Positions 10,976-24,167 of a stretch of 64,000 nucleotides of DNA are shown piece after piece (position 1 is the first letter of the stretch; every line of letters begins with the position of its first letter). The DNA comes from Colias croceus (taxonomy: Eukaryota > Arthropoda > Insecta > Lepidoptera > Pieridae): the NCBI RefSeq assembly GCF_905220415.1, contig NC_059552.1:2929001-2993000 (forward strand), written 5' to 3'. Below the pieces are notes generated by a model, which had not been told where the DNA came from, did no database searches, and worked only from the letters and a program-made list of their open reading frames with translations. Made by a program: the position numbers and the translations under genes.

Positions 10976-13900
10976 TTATGTATTCTGTGACGAGACTTTA
11001 CTTATTCTGCTTACTTGTCACGAATTTTAGATAAATAATTAATGCTATAGCTTATAACTTAGTTGAATTTAAAAAAGATAAACAATTATCTTACATCTCA
11101 ATTAAATTAAAACCAAAACGAAATTTAAAACGTTTATAATGATGTAACATGCAAAGGGCAACAGTGATAGAATAAGGACAATAGCTTGTTTTAAACCCTT
11201 CACTGACAAGGCGTTGATGGCACCTTTTGTTCCACAACATGGCTGCCATTCGTAGCAACCGCAACTACACAGCGTTTTATTATATACTCAAACAACCAGT
11301 ACAAATGAACCTTCAAACGTTCGTGACATGCTTGAACACGAGCTCACCCTACTTTGGATGTCAATCTTGTTGTTTCTGACCTCTATTGTTAATTTGATTC
11401 GATTGATTCTTACCGAAAGCGATACCGCTGGCATTGTTTGGTCGATTTTACATAACGAGGCGGCAAACGTAGTAACTCTTTGTGCTGGGCCTATTGTGGG
11501 GGAGGAACCAAACGTTTGAGATGAACTGAAAGGCGCCGCGCGATGACGAGGCGCGGATTCAATTCGACTCAAGTCATGAGATGTTGAACATTTTTTTTTT
11601 TTATAACTCCAAACTTTTTTAGATATTAATTTGATATAATTAAGCCATTCTTTTAGAAAAGAAACGAAATGTGATAAAATAAAGTAGGAAGGTACTGAAG
11701 TCATTAATTACGAATTTGTTACCCAGAAACCGTTTCTTTTCACGTTAATTGTTATTTTCGATTGTGAAAGTGCGAAACTTACCTATTTTTTTATATAATT
11801 TATCTAATAATTATTGACTAGTATTTAAAAAAGTATGTATTTGTAAAATACATGGACATATTTTTAATTTTAAAGTATTTAAAAACGCTCTCTCTTAACA
11901 CTTGATACCTATCACAGCAATAGACGTTGCGTTACATCGCCGCTTTTTAAGCCATCCAAATGATTGGTTTATATTTGTAAAGCGAACACTGCCCCTATTC
12001 TAATCTTATCTGACGTAATGTAGTATTTCAATTAGTATTACGAGCGTTTTATTTGTGAACAATAACTTTTGTGTAATGTTTGATTATAAAGACGCCTCGA
12101 GATGATAAAATCATTCAGATTCCATAAAGTTATATGTCTTAGCTTAAAATAAGTTTTTTTCTATTGGTATTATGTTATTGTTGGCTTCGGAAGAATTATA
12201 ATAATTTGTCTGCAAAAGACTGAGGTTCAAGCTAAGAATTACTATATTCCTAGATTATTGAAACTATTCTAGGTGTTTATGTGAAGCTAGATGATCTTTC
12301 CTATAGAGTATAGACAAATAGTCTAATTTCAGACTTTTATCTTCAAATATTTACATATTCAAGTGACTTCAACATAGTTAACTACAGAGATAATAGCTAT
12401 TATCAAAAAAAATAAAATCGTCTAACAGCAGCATGAGCAGAATATCCAATTTTGATTAATCATACGCAATCAAAGATGGAATTTTCTCAAATGGATGATC
12501 AAATAAAAATCAACAAAAACGTCTATTTCGTGAATTCCAATGACAAAACAAACGGACAAATCATTGTAGTACCGAGTACCTACCGTACGTATCCGTATTT
12601 TTTTTTATTTATAGCTGAATCATAAGTAAGTAGGTAACTAGTCTGAATATTAGGCATTGTTCAAGTTTTAGTCAATGTTCAGCTGTTTTTCTAATACTTT
12701 AAATAACTTTCCACAGAATTTAAAGAGCTAGATTCAATACTAAAACAATGTCGGGTAATGGAGATGCATGAAGTGAATGCATCGGCCGATTAGACGGCGC
12801 GGCGGCGCATGATTACAGAGCCGCTAATGCAACCTTCCTGCTCGCCAAATGACACGAGATTCACTATTTCAATGGTATCTGTATAATATAAATTAGATTT
12901 AAATGTGGACGATCAACTGTATAGATGAAATCTATGTGAACATTTTTGTAATGAAATTATGAGCTTAAAAAAATAATCAAAAGTGTGATAACATGAACTA
13001 CTGTGTTTGATGAAAATTGTGACTTTTGTAATTATTAATACTAACACTGTGTCTTATTGACAAAATATGATTAGGTACAATTTTATATTTTATGGTATCT
13101 AAAAGTCGAAATTTGATTTACCTAACTAGGTATGTGCTTCCCGTGTTTCAAAGATGATGTCTTAAAATACTTTCCACGGTCATGTAGAATCTCTCTCTTA
13201 TAATTATTTGAAGGATGTATTAAAAACAACAGAAACAAAAACTTGATCCAACATACGAAGCGTTAATAGAACAAAAAACAACGTGTTTCTAATGCCGACG
13301 TGTTCTGAAGAGATGCAAGCGGCCCGATAGATGTTACTGATGAAATAATTGACACTCCACTCGATAACAAGAAAAAAACTAAAAGATCCACTCGAACTTA
13401 ATAACAGACAAATTTAATATTAACATTTAACACGTCACTTATCTTAGTTTTAGCTGTGGTTTCAACGCGAAATCATTTTCGATGCTTCTCACGGAACTTA
13501 TTTTTATGTATTCGCATTTCTTTTCCACAATTTCTTGACAATTTTTAATTGCTAGGTAATTGCAATGAATGTATGATTTTTGTTTAGTAGGTACGCTCAG
13601 ATTAGGTAACTTCGATTAGTTGAGTGTGTTTAAATTTTTATTTTTGCATTTTTTATGATGCAAACCGCCTGTATTTCAGTTTTAATACAGATACATGAAA
13701 TTGTAACTTGGATGAATACTTTCTTCTATTGTCTAAAAACTTAGCTCACTTTCAAATAAACATTTTTTACTTATTTTAATGGTAGGTATACTGAATTTTG
13801 CACAAGAACTAAATTCGTATAATTCGTTACATTTTTTATAGTGAATTAAGTTTTAGTGTTTTGCCTCCTTTCACCGTGTAAAACGTGTAAAAAGCCACGA

Positions 13901-16084
13901 TATTTAGGTTATTATTGAAAGTGTAGAATTAAATAGTAATTTTGTGTGAAAACGTGACAATTAGGCGCCTGGGACTTTGTATTAGCCTGTTGAATAACAG
14001 AGCGAAGCCGACATTTCCTAAAACATTTGTTTGAAAGTGTCAAATCATGGCTTCCATTTACGATATTTTGGTAAAAGAGTGAACCTTTGGTGCAAGACTG
14101 TGAATAAAATTTACAGTTAGATTATAAGCATGTTATAGGTTGGACAATGGGTGTCCATTCATCAATAAATTAATACATTCATAGGTTCAATATTATCAAG
14201 TACCTATCCGCAATATTTATACACCTACGGCCACCATTCATCCAGCTCAATCCAAATCACCAACTGTCACTTGCTATGCTTTCATAAAAAAAATAACGTA
14301 ATAAATTAAGAATACCATATGTACCTACGTCATACTACAGCTACGGCGAGAAAAAATTACATGAGGAATCCATTATGATAGTAGTACAGTTCAATAAAAA
14401 ATTGTTTCCGTCCAAAGGTTTCTCATATCTGGCAACTACTGGGTGCCATAATGTTTGGTTGTTTACGAACTTCAAGGCGCACGCACCGAAGATATTTATC
14501 TATGACTCAATGAAAACACGAGAAAATATTTAGTGAAAACTACTAAGAGATAGGAATCTGAAAGAAACTTTGGAAATTACGTGAAATATGTTTAGAAAAT
14601 ATGCACGCAATCGGCAATACGGCTTCGGAGGACGTTTACATACCTATTTCAGGGAACAACGCATACACCTAGGTACATAATATATAACTGGAATAACTAC
14701 ATATAAATAATAAAGAAGTTTCACTTCAAAAAATATGAGAAGAATTTTTATATTAACTATGTTTTTAAACCATAATAGATTACCTTTTATTTTATTAAAA
14801 ATGTTTCTATTTGAATTTGAACATTACAACTCCGAAGTGCATAGGTATGTACCTACTACCTACGATTAAACTAGATTTGACGGCACAACACTAATGCACG
14901 AACATAATTTGCAATTAATGTCCGATACCATGTTATTAAGTTTTTGCTTTCTTGAATATTTATAAAGCAATTTCACTAAAAGCAACGATCAAACGTACAA
15001 GGGGAACATTAGCGTGTCACACAGCTGTTTTTATTGTATTCTCTTATTTTATTTAAAGAAATATCTCAATTGTCATATGTTATATTAATTACTTTTATAG
15101 AAAGTAGCAATGTAGATAGGTATATTATCTAGAAGATATAAATATGATCAATTTTTGTGCATGGGTGGAGGTTTTACAATATCAAATTTAATCGTCAGAT
15201 TAAGCTTTGGATAATAATGCAGACAATTACATGCACATAACTTGAAGTTGCTTTTACTTGTTATTCAATTATTATTTCGCAAACTTACTTTCTCTCGCTA
15301 AGTAGAGCCTACCTACCTACTCCTTTATTTGGCTAGATATATCATAGCACTTCTATATGCTTTATTTACAAAGTATGTAGTTATTTTATTTAGCTCTACA
15401 TTTAGCCGTTTTATATATTTTGTAGTTATGTCTTTGTTAACTAGAAAACTGTTGTTAATCTTGGAAATGAACTTTTATTTTTTTTTGCCTTTTATAGACC
15501 TGTAATAGTCTCGTTAACAAAGGTGCAGGGTACTAGGTAGTAGGTAGGTATGTACATTGTACAATGTATTAGAATATTGCATCAAGTATTTTCGTTCCGA
15601 TTGGTCGAACGCGCAATTCCTAACGCCTTACATAATGAGGTAAGTGTGAGAAGGCAGTGTAGCTTTAAGTGGCATGTAAAGGAAGAGCTTCAGAGCGGCG
15701 GCTTCGCCCCTCTAATTACCGCTCCGATACGTCCGATAGCGCTCGCTTTTATCTCGCCTTCCATTAAGCAAATATACAGCTTGAAACCCACTAATCATAC
15801 ACTACACTATTTTCCAACGCTAAAACCAATTAAAAATATTTTGATAGACAAAAGTAAATTCTAATTATAGCGCGCAATGATTGCCATCGTTTCGTATACG
15901 CCATGTGCTAATGGAAGGTTTGTCAGTGCTGTAAACATATTGGTTTTTCCACGCTGTTTTTAATTTATTCGTGAACAATAATTGTGAAGAGGCGGAAATA
16001 ACAACCTATTACGTGGACGTTTATTAAAAAATGGTTTCCGGAATATTTCGCGTGGGTACCTACTTACATATTTTATATTAGGCC
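10976..16084. other. Gene desert
   Basis: No supported gene. A lone MITE end (AAAGAAGTTTCACTTC) lies at 14712-14727. GC-richer islands stand out at about 12780-12850 and 15690-15760 against an AT-rich background. The islands could be conserved regulatory sequence, which needs comparison between species. Confidence 0.5.
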
Positions 16085-17454
16085 AAAGTGCTCAGTGGCG
16101 TAGCTATCATATGGCCAGGTGGTGCAGTGCACCAGGGCCCCGGAGCTCAGGGGGCCCTCAAACCTCAGCTTTGAAAAAAAAATATTTAATATATTTTGGA
16201 TCAGCGATAAGCTCACGTGCTTGACGGTAGTGAGACCAATTCCGCACATCCATCCATCTGGCACCAAATTTCTGCTAGAACTCATTTTCGCTAAAAAAAT
16301 TTCCGATGACAAAATATGTATTCGATACCGGTTGCAGCACAACGGTAACCGTATAATCTATGATAGCTCTCAACATGATCGACAACAAAAAATAACAACG
16401 TTATTCTGAACTCAAATTCAAATTGACAAATGAGCTACTTCACGGAAAAAAAGAAACAGTTAAATATCGCAGTGTAAACTGCTTAAACAACGGGGTACCC
16501 ACTTCATTTTACAGTGGAACAGAGAATTTTCCTGTCCAAACTGAGATTTTAACAGTTACACTGGATTGTTTACAGTTCGATACACTAAATTCATCAATTT
16601 TTCCAGTAAAATAGTGTTAAACTGTCAAAATTAGATGACATCTCCGATTTTCATACTGTTCGCAGCTGCAACGGTTACAGTGTTACAGTATAATTGACTA
16701 CCCTCTCAAACACCAACGGCCTGTGATCAGTTTCAGAAGAAATATTGCGATATAATTGGACCCAATTTCTCGCTCTAATTTCTTAATGTATATCATCTGA
16801 TTCTCCCTCAATTGATGGAGACGTGGTCTATTCGCCAGCTTTGCAAAGAAATTATAACAAAATTTGGCGTGTGACCTTACGGAAGTGTATACAGCGATGC
16901 TAGTGTTTCATACAATTCCTGTTACTTCCGCGGCAGCAGAAAGATCTTTCAGTAAACTGAAGATTATAAAAATTATTTAAGAAACAGCATATTTTGACCA
17001 GATCGCCTCCGACATTTATCGTTAATTATTGCAATAGAAAATGAGGCGGCATCAAACTTGGATTTCAGTGAAATTATAGACGAATTCGCAAAAATTAAAG
17101 CGAGCAAGAGATTGTGAATTGGGCGGGGAATTCTGTTAAAAATCGTTTTTTCCATTAATTAATCTCATCTGTATAATAAATATTCTATATTGTCATGTGC
17201 GTCGTTGTTTATTTATTCCCTTTTTCTTCTATTAAACCTTCTATTAAACACATGGAGAGTCTAATAGAGACGACGTATGGATTTAGCCTAACTACTAGAG
17301 ATAAGTTCACTTACTGTTTTCTATTCTTATTCTTATCAATAATTTTGAAGGCAAATATAAGTTCAAACTACGCGGAAAGAGGGGAGGAGGAGGGCCCGAT
17401 TCTTTCCCTATGCACCAGGGCCCTTGTCCCCCTAGCTACGCCACTGAAAGTGCT
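16085..17454 (+). mobile_element. Decayed hAT transposon with its target duplication
   Basis: The element proper is 16093-17446 (1,354 bp). Its ends read CAGTGGCGTAGCTA and the inverse TAGCTACGCCACTG, and the identical 8-bp duplication AAAGTGCT sits at 16085-16092 and 17447-17454. This is the hAT signature. Both ends also carry a GCACCAGGGCCC stretch just inside the inverted repeats. The inside is too short for a full transposase and holds only remnants. Confidence 0.95.
16885..17120 (+). pseudogene. hAT transposase C-terminal remnant
   Basis: Translation near 16885-16975 gives a stretch ending in VTSAAAERSFSKLKIIK, which matches the hAT dimerisation region (the xSAxxERxFSxLK signature of that family). 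Beyond this the matching frame is broken by stops and shifts, though fragments resembling the family's final helices can be followed to about 17120. It cannot make a functional protein. The N-terminal catalytic parts are absent or unrecognisable. Confidence 0.8.
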
Positions 17455-19686
17455 TTTGTTTTTGTTTGTGCTTTTAAGATGCTATCAATAAGTAAAGATA
17501 ATTATAAGTTATAAAAGTTGGTAAAATTAAATTATTATAAGAAACGTTTGATACTCAGATTTTAGAACTTGGATCTTAATAGCTCTAAAATCTAGGTACA
17601 TATTGAGCGTCGAAATCTGGGTTTTGCCATAGGACAGCTATTACCTATGCTATGCCAATAGTGATAGACTTAGCCGCTACGTGTCACTAATTAGCTACAG
17701 GCTACAGTGTAATATCAGTTTGAAGTAATTTAAGATAAATGTGCCACGGTTAATGGACCGTACAAAGGCCCGCTCGGCTAATTTGCGAATTAGTGAGCGA
17801 TGAGTGCTGCCGCCCTCTCGCTGCAATTCAATTAATTAACCTTTGTCGCGGACACAGCCGTGTTACATTCGGGAAACTTTGCTATGGCGCTTTGTGCAGA
17901 AATTATATTGTGTAAATCTATACGGTTTGAGGTTTATATCTAAAATTGGCTCTGATTTTCAACTTTCCAAAAATAGCGCTGATTTTTATTATTAAGTATT
18001 TTATTTAGTTTACGTTATTTTTTTTCTAACGTCGTTTATCGTCTTTCTCTAGGTAGGCAATTCAGAATTACCTAAATACTACCGTACCTAAATTAAAAAT
18101 AAAAACATACATACATTTTAAAGTAACGTTTCGCTTTTTACGTGTTTCAAATTATAATTAAATTGATTATTATTTTTTATGAATTAAGATTGAGTTTGAA
18201 TTAATTTTTACTTGTTTATAATTTATTAACTGATTATTTTGGAATGTATTGAATGAGTTGTAACGTATTTTTTTTTTAGTGCATGCAGTGCTCATTTTTT
18301 ATTGGTTGTAGATCATGTTTTGTATTTTTTGTGTATTTTTTTATGTGAATTCATCGATGTACAACTGCTAATGAGCCATAATAAATAAATAAATAAAAAA
18401 CAATGTTTAAAATGAGAAAGACTGACGATTAGATAACAAACTTAGTATGGTTAGTAATTAGTATGTATATGCATCTCTGTTAAGTGTTAGCTCTCATTCG
18501 ACTACCTTCCTAGAGTTCGTACCTACTTCCCCTCATTACCATGTAGACACATATACTTAGTACCTACTTACATCTACTTAGTATTAAAGGGTGCACTGAT
18601 AAAAATAATTGAACGAGTACTTAGTTACCTAGTCTAAAATATATGGCTATCTATTACGCATGTTGTATTTGCCTGACAAAGATGTGCTACTATTGCTAAT
18701 TAAATTAAACACCTGTTGGTGAACCTTAAAAATAAACTAATAAATAAAGTTAAAAGTGAATAAGGTCTATACCTATACCATTTATTTGACCTGAAAGAAC
18801 GGAGTGAGAAATAAATTAGGGAATCGAGCATTTATTACAAAAGTTTACACATCGGTGAATTTTTAACCAATTGTTTAGATATGAGTTACAACTTACATCA
18901 ATATTACTGCTTATTGACAAAATGGAGCAATACCAATATAGATCATAATTGATTATTGTCGTATATTCCGTAGCGCGTCGGTAATGTTATTTGGTCGCGT
19001 CTAATGGAGTAAGTGCTTGGCAAATGCGCCGTGCCACTGAGCTTTTAATGCAATTTCGTCTCCCTTTGTACGAGAATTGGCGCAATCATTCCATTTACAC
19101 TTTGTTTCGCCAACATTCTCACTACCCGCCGCTACGCCGCACCGGCTTTTAGCGACAACTAAATTGCTACTCTTTTCTCTACTACACTCTGTTGGAAAAT
19201 ATTTTTGAGTGCTAACGTAGTCGGGGATTTTAAGGCTTTTTTATTCAGCTTTGAATTGGGAATTTTCCGAAGTGGCTGTGTCTGTTCGTGTAGATTTTTA
19301 AGGCGGAATTAACAAAAAGCTTAGGTAGGTTGTTTTCTTTTCGAATTTAGACTCCCATTACTTCGTTCGTAGCTATATGTATACTTATCTAGGTACATGT
19401 AGATTTTTTTTTCATGTGAATACGGGTGTGAACATTCGATATTGTTTAAAGTGTAAAAATATTGAAGACAGTTTCACAAAATTGTTAAATGCATGGAATT
19501 AAAATGGAATTAAAAGTACCTACATAATGAAAACTTTTTTACTTATATGTCATTCATTTTGGAAAAATGACAAACAGCTGTAATTTTTTGCCAATTGCGA
19601 AAGCTGTGCAATGTGTTTTGCTATTCTGAAATTTATATCCCCCTTAGATAAATCCCCAATCTGTGAATTTATTTTATTTTATTTCA
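17455..19686. other. Non-coding region
   Basis: No gene is supported. Around 18260-18405 an A/T-rich stretch ends in repeated AATAAATAAATA, which resembles the 3' tail of a non-LTR retrotransposon but carries no coding remnant that I recognise. GC-richer islands at about 17750-17870 and 18960-19150 contain TAAT-core motifs and could be regulatory. Confidence 0.45.
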
Positions 19687-19722
19687 GTTTGACTGTGTGA
19701 TAATTTAATATTGTTTGCAAAC

Positions 19723-21468
19723 ATGTTTAATAGAAATTTTAATATAACTAACAATATACATTTGAATAGTAAGTAACCTAAAAATACACATTCACTATGT
19801 TTAATAAAACTTAATTCATATTAGCACACTGTTAATTGTTGTTCATTTCATTTACTTATTTGATATTAATAAAACATTAGTATTCTTCTAGCAAACCGTA
19901 ACGTCATACATCCGAGTATATCTTTACACCCTGTGGAGGAAAGAGAAATCAATACAAATGCAGAGATCACCGAAATTCTAAACTCTTCTGACGATTCTCC
20001 TGAGATTGAAGACAGGAAAGATTCAGAAAACTACAGCTTTGCTCACGCATGGTCTTATATAAGTCACGACTTATTCACTAATGAAGATAGTTATAGAATA
20101 AACGAGGCAGCAAGAGAAAGACGAAGGAATAAAAATAATGAAGATCAACAATACTCAAACAGACCAACCATGAATAAGACTTACGATCGTAGTCCGAACC
20201 ACCTGTATCCCAGTTTTTATAGTTTAGATAGAAATTACTCCAATGATCAAGAGTACAAATCGTATCATAATCGGCAAGTCAATCGCTTCACTATTCCAAA
20301 TAATCTAGGTACATCTAGTACTTCATCAGATAATCCAAATGCTGACATAGAATTAATACAATGCGGCGATGCAATTTCCAATCGCGACTACTGGAATGAC
20401 ACTCTTGAACCATGTAATGAAGAAATCTATTTCGCCCAAGAACACGACAAAGATAAGAGAACCATTTGGATTTACTCTTATAAGAATAAACGTATTCTGT
20501 CGGACAATGATTATATGTTAACCAATATATCAAGTAGCTGTACCAGTTCAACTGATGAACTAGAATTTGAACCGACTAAAGAGGCCAATATTAATCGCAT
20601 AGCTACACCTATACCATATATGCCAAGACTAAACTTGAATTTAACGTCAACATTGCCAACTGTTACAGAAGTCACAGAGCCATTAAAACAATCTTCAATT
20701 AACGATACAGAAGTAAATAATGCAGCTCCTACAAATTCTATTCGAAAGACTCCCAATACTACTTGGTCTAGTCATGAAAAGCCTTCGACTTATCGCTCTA
20801 CGTCAACTGCACACAATTTACAAGGCGACGGTAGTATTTCATCGCCAAGAGCTAAAGGATTTCATCCAATGACCAAAGAGGATAGAAACAATATAAAATT
20901 TCAGACCAACGAGAATTTAGTGTATTGTGAACCTAACATAAACATAATTACGAATAACAAAGAGAATGATTCTGGACGTTATGATAATGAACCAGACCAC
21001 CGAGTTGTAGAAAGAGGAACAAGTGTCGATCACCTCGAAAATGAAACAATCAATTTAGAGTCGTCCAATCAATTACTAACTGAAAAACCTAGAATACAAA
21101 TAATCTCAAAACCTGTTAAAGGCCATGAAGTATCAGATCCTATAGAAAAACTTGAAGGCAATTGGATCGGTGATAATATAACTAATGATGAACCATCGAT
21201 ATTATATGATTGTGACATCAAGTATGAGACTAATGTCGAACAAAAGGAATTGGACAGTACACACGTAATACCAACAAGTGATAATCAATTTTTTATAAGA
21301 AATTTACCCTTGCTGAAACCAGCGGAATGGAATGAATACTTGCCGATTACAGGTAGCGTTCCTTCTTTAGAACTAACTATTGATACGGACTTAGAATCAA
21401 CAAAAAAATCATGGTTTAAAAAATTATTTACATGTGTCAAATGTTTGAAAATTAATAAAAACTTATAA
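19723..21468 (+). CDS. Unrecognised Asn/Ser-rich acidic protein, two exons
   Basis: Coding exons are 19723-19768 and 19892-21468, joined by a 123-bp GTAAGT...TTCTAG intron. The phase fits exactly (one base in the first exon, two in the second), giving 540 residues. The ATG lies in a short exon that itself follows a good acceptor (TTTATTTCAG, ending 19686), so an upstream non-coding exon is likely. The protein is hydrophilic, rich in Asn, Ser, Glu and Asp, and looks largely disordered. It has no recognisable domain or membrane segment. It ends in a distinct basic-aromatic-Cys tail (WFKKLFTCVKCLKINKNL). A polyadenylation signal AATAAA follows at 21481. I do not recognise the family and assign no function. 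It could be a fast-evolving lineage-specific gene. Confidence 0.75.
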
Positions 21469-21486
21469 TTACCATGCATCAATAAA

Positions 21487-23288
21487 ACACGTGATTTTCA
21501 ATTGCGAATTTATTAAATTCAATCACTTTGAACTCCCAGTAATTGAAGTACTTAGACAAAATACATCTGTCACAAAGGTCGATTTACATTGCAAAGAAAT
21601 GTTAAAAAGATCATTCAAAAGTTTTATTTACATGCATTATACTATCACAATATTGAAGGACACAGAATTTGTAAAGCACTGAATAAAAACGTCAATTCAT
21701 CAGATACCTGTAACGGGAATGTATGGTTGAAACCTCCTTATTTCAACTTCTTATAAAATAATACCTTGTACTTAATATAAAATGCTCGATCCGCGGAAAC
21801 AAATTATAAGCGGATATTACCAGACAACTGGCCAACTCAACTTTGGCTAATCAGACACCCAATTTGAATTCCATATTTTTTTTAAACCATTATTAAGGCT
21901 TGTACGCTATTTTCACAAAAAAACATTGTATTTCTGAAGAAATGCAATACAACAAAAATTAAAAGCATGATCATCATTCCTGCTAGGATTACAATATCAT
22001 TCCTATATCATTATTTAATATCTATGCTAGGCTATAAAGTTAGAAAAAGAGTCCAGCTCAAACACCGAGGAATGTCAGGCTACCAAGTTATATTCCAAAA
22101 TTGTAGATAAAATACAGAATACAGAAAAACTTATTATTTTCACTTAAAACAGAGTAAAATTAAAATGGTGACAGATTCTGCCGATATAAAACGAATATTA
22201 AATTGTGACTATTCGCAATAGTGCGAGAGAGATAGCATGCGATTGATCACAAGCGTGCGAGAGAGATGACATGCGAATGTCTATTTAATACACATTTTTA
22301 TCGGCTAGGTTATGTAAGATCTAGAATTTCAACTTAAAGATTCAATTCTTTTGGATAATTTCACCGACCGCCTAAACATTTTTAATATACATATACCATG
22401 AACATGCAAACTAAATTATATTTTTGAATATTTCTTTAGCATAGCAATCCTTTCATGGTAGAAAGTTAAAAAAATTTACAAGGTTTTAAGAATTTTTGAA
22501 ATTATATATTTTGTATTTATTTACCTTAATTTTACTCTGTTAAAAATGAATGTATGAGCTGCTTACAGTGTTCATAAAAAAGCACAAATAAATATAATCC
22601 AGAACATTTAAAAGAACCTGATGGCATCAAAACATAAAATCTCATAGAACGTGACAAAAATAGTTGCTAAAGTCAACTTTCGTGTAAATTACATTTATCT
22701 TCATAAGTTAACTATATAAGCTCTAAATGAATCATTTTTCTAATTAAGTATATTTTGTTCTACAATTTTAATAAGATATACATTAGACATGTTTAATCCA
22801 TTCATGAAATGTTTATAAATATCGAACTGTAATAATTATAACTATCACGTACATTGTACAGGTTATGTTATAATTTTCTCCCAATACATTTTAAGTGGCT
22901 GTGCAATTGTAAATTTTAATTATTTAAATAAGACAAACAGCTCAAATACTTTTCGTTTCTAAGCTCATAGTAAAAGATATGAAACATCTCTCACAAACTT
23001 AAACATAACGTCACGGTCTTACATTTTTTTACGCATCGAATGCGCCGAAAATGCCAGAGTATGCGATATGACTGAGATCAACTATAGTATTACAAGTACT
23101 GCAAACTTATCAATGAACTATTACTTATTAACGTTGGCATGAATAAAGGTGGGTAGCGAGACGCGTATTATTATTGTTTCAAACATTCTAGAATATGTGA
23201 TACGAATTTCAAATTGCAACATCAAACATCGAACGGGGGTGTTCGATTTTCAAAAAATTTTTTTTAATCAATACTGTCAGCTAGGAAT
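21487..23288. other. Intergenic region between the orphan gene and USP3
   Basis: AT-rich without a supported gene. A 15-bp inverted pair (ACAGAGTAAAATTAA at about 22149 and its complement near 22526) could be the ends of an old MITE. Two direct copies of GTGCGAGAGAGAT lie near 22221 and 22256. Confidence 0.45.
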
Positions 23289-23289
23289 A

Positions 23290-23295
23290 TTTATT
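23290..23295 (-). terminator. Candidate USP3 polyadenylation signal
   Basis: AATAAA on the minus strand about 20 nt past the USP3 stop codon. If used, the 3' UTR would be very short. Other signals further downstream are possible. Confidence 0.4.
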
Positions 23296-23313
23296 TAATC
23301 TGTATTTGTGTGG

Positions 23314-24124
23314 TCACGTGGCGGTGGGGAGCGAGAACTCGCGGCGTATGTAGAACATGATGTAGGGCTTGCACGTGGCGACCGCGGACGAGTCCGTGGC
23401 GCGGACCGTCTGGTCGTTGAAGTGGAACCATTGCTCTTCGTTTATCGCGAACGCCGTGTAGTGCCCGGAGCCGGCGCTGTAGAACATTTTAAGGTAAAGT
23501 AAAATAAAAAAATAGGCATGCAGTTTGTGTTGTTGCGCATATAACCGACTCGGAGGAATCGGTGACCGATAGCATAAATCGACGTGTGTGATTCTAAATG
23601 CGTGCATGACTCCGTACGACACGTGTATGCATGCGTGTGTATACGTGCAAGTTTATGTGTACTTTTGTACATGCGTGCTTGTGCTCGTGTGTGCATGCTT
23701 CCGTATGCCCGCGTGTGCATGTGTTTGTGTAGATGCGTTCGTACACCTGCGCGTGTATTCGTGCGTGTGTATACGTGCATGTGTTTGTTTTTTTTTTATT
23801 CTAGATAGGGAAGCGTTTGACCACAATCTCGCCTGATAGAAAGGTAAGATGCGGTCTAAGATGGTGCGCGCTTCCCTAGTAGGTACCGGTTCACTCTACG
23901 CTTGAAGATGCGTTCGTACACCTGCGCATGTATCCGTGCGCATGTTGCGTGCATGTGTTTGTTTACATGCGTTCGTATGCCTGCGCGTGTTTCCGTGCAC
24001 ATGTTGCTTTTGTTTGTGAGCATGCGTCCGTACGCCTGCGTGTGTGTGTGCATATGAGCGTGTTTACTGCACTACGCCTGCCCGTGTATGCGTGCATTCG
24101 TACGCGTGCATGTGTTTGTGTGCT

Positions 24125-24167
<43 letters not shown>

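Noticed and set aside
16119..17491. Open frames of 60-98 codons inside the hAT element
   Set aside because: They do not match the transposase reading and overlap inverted ends. Only the C-terminal remnant is supported.
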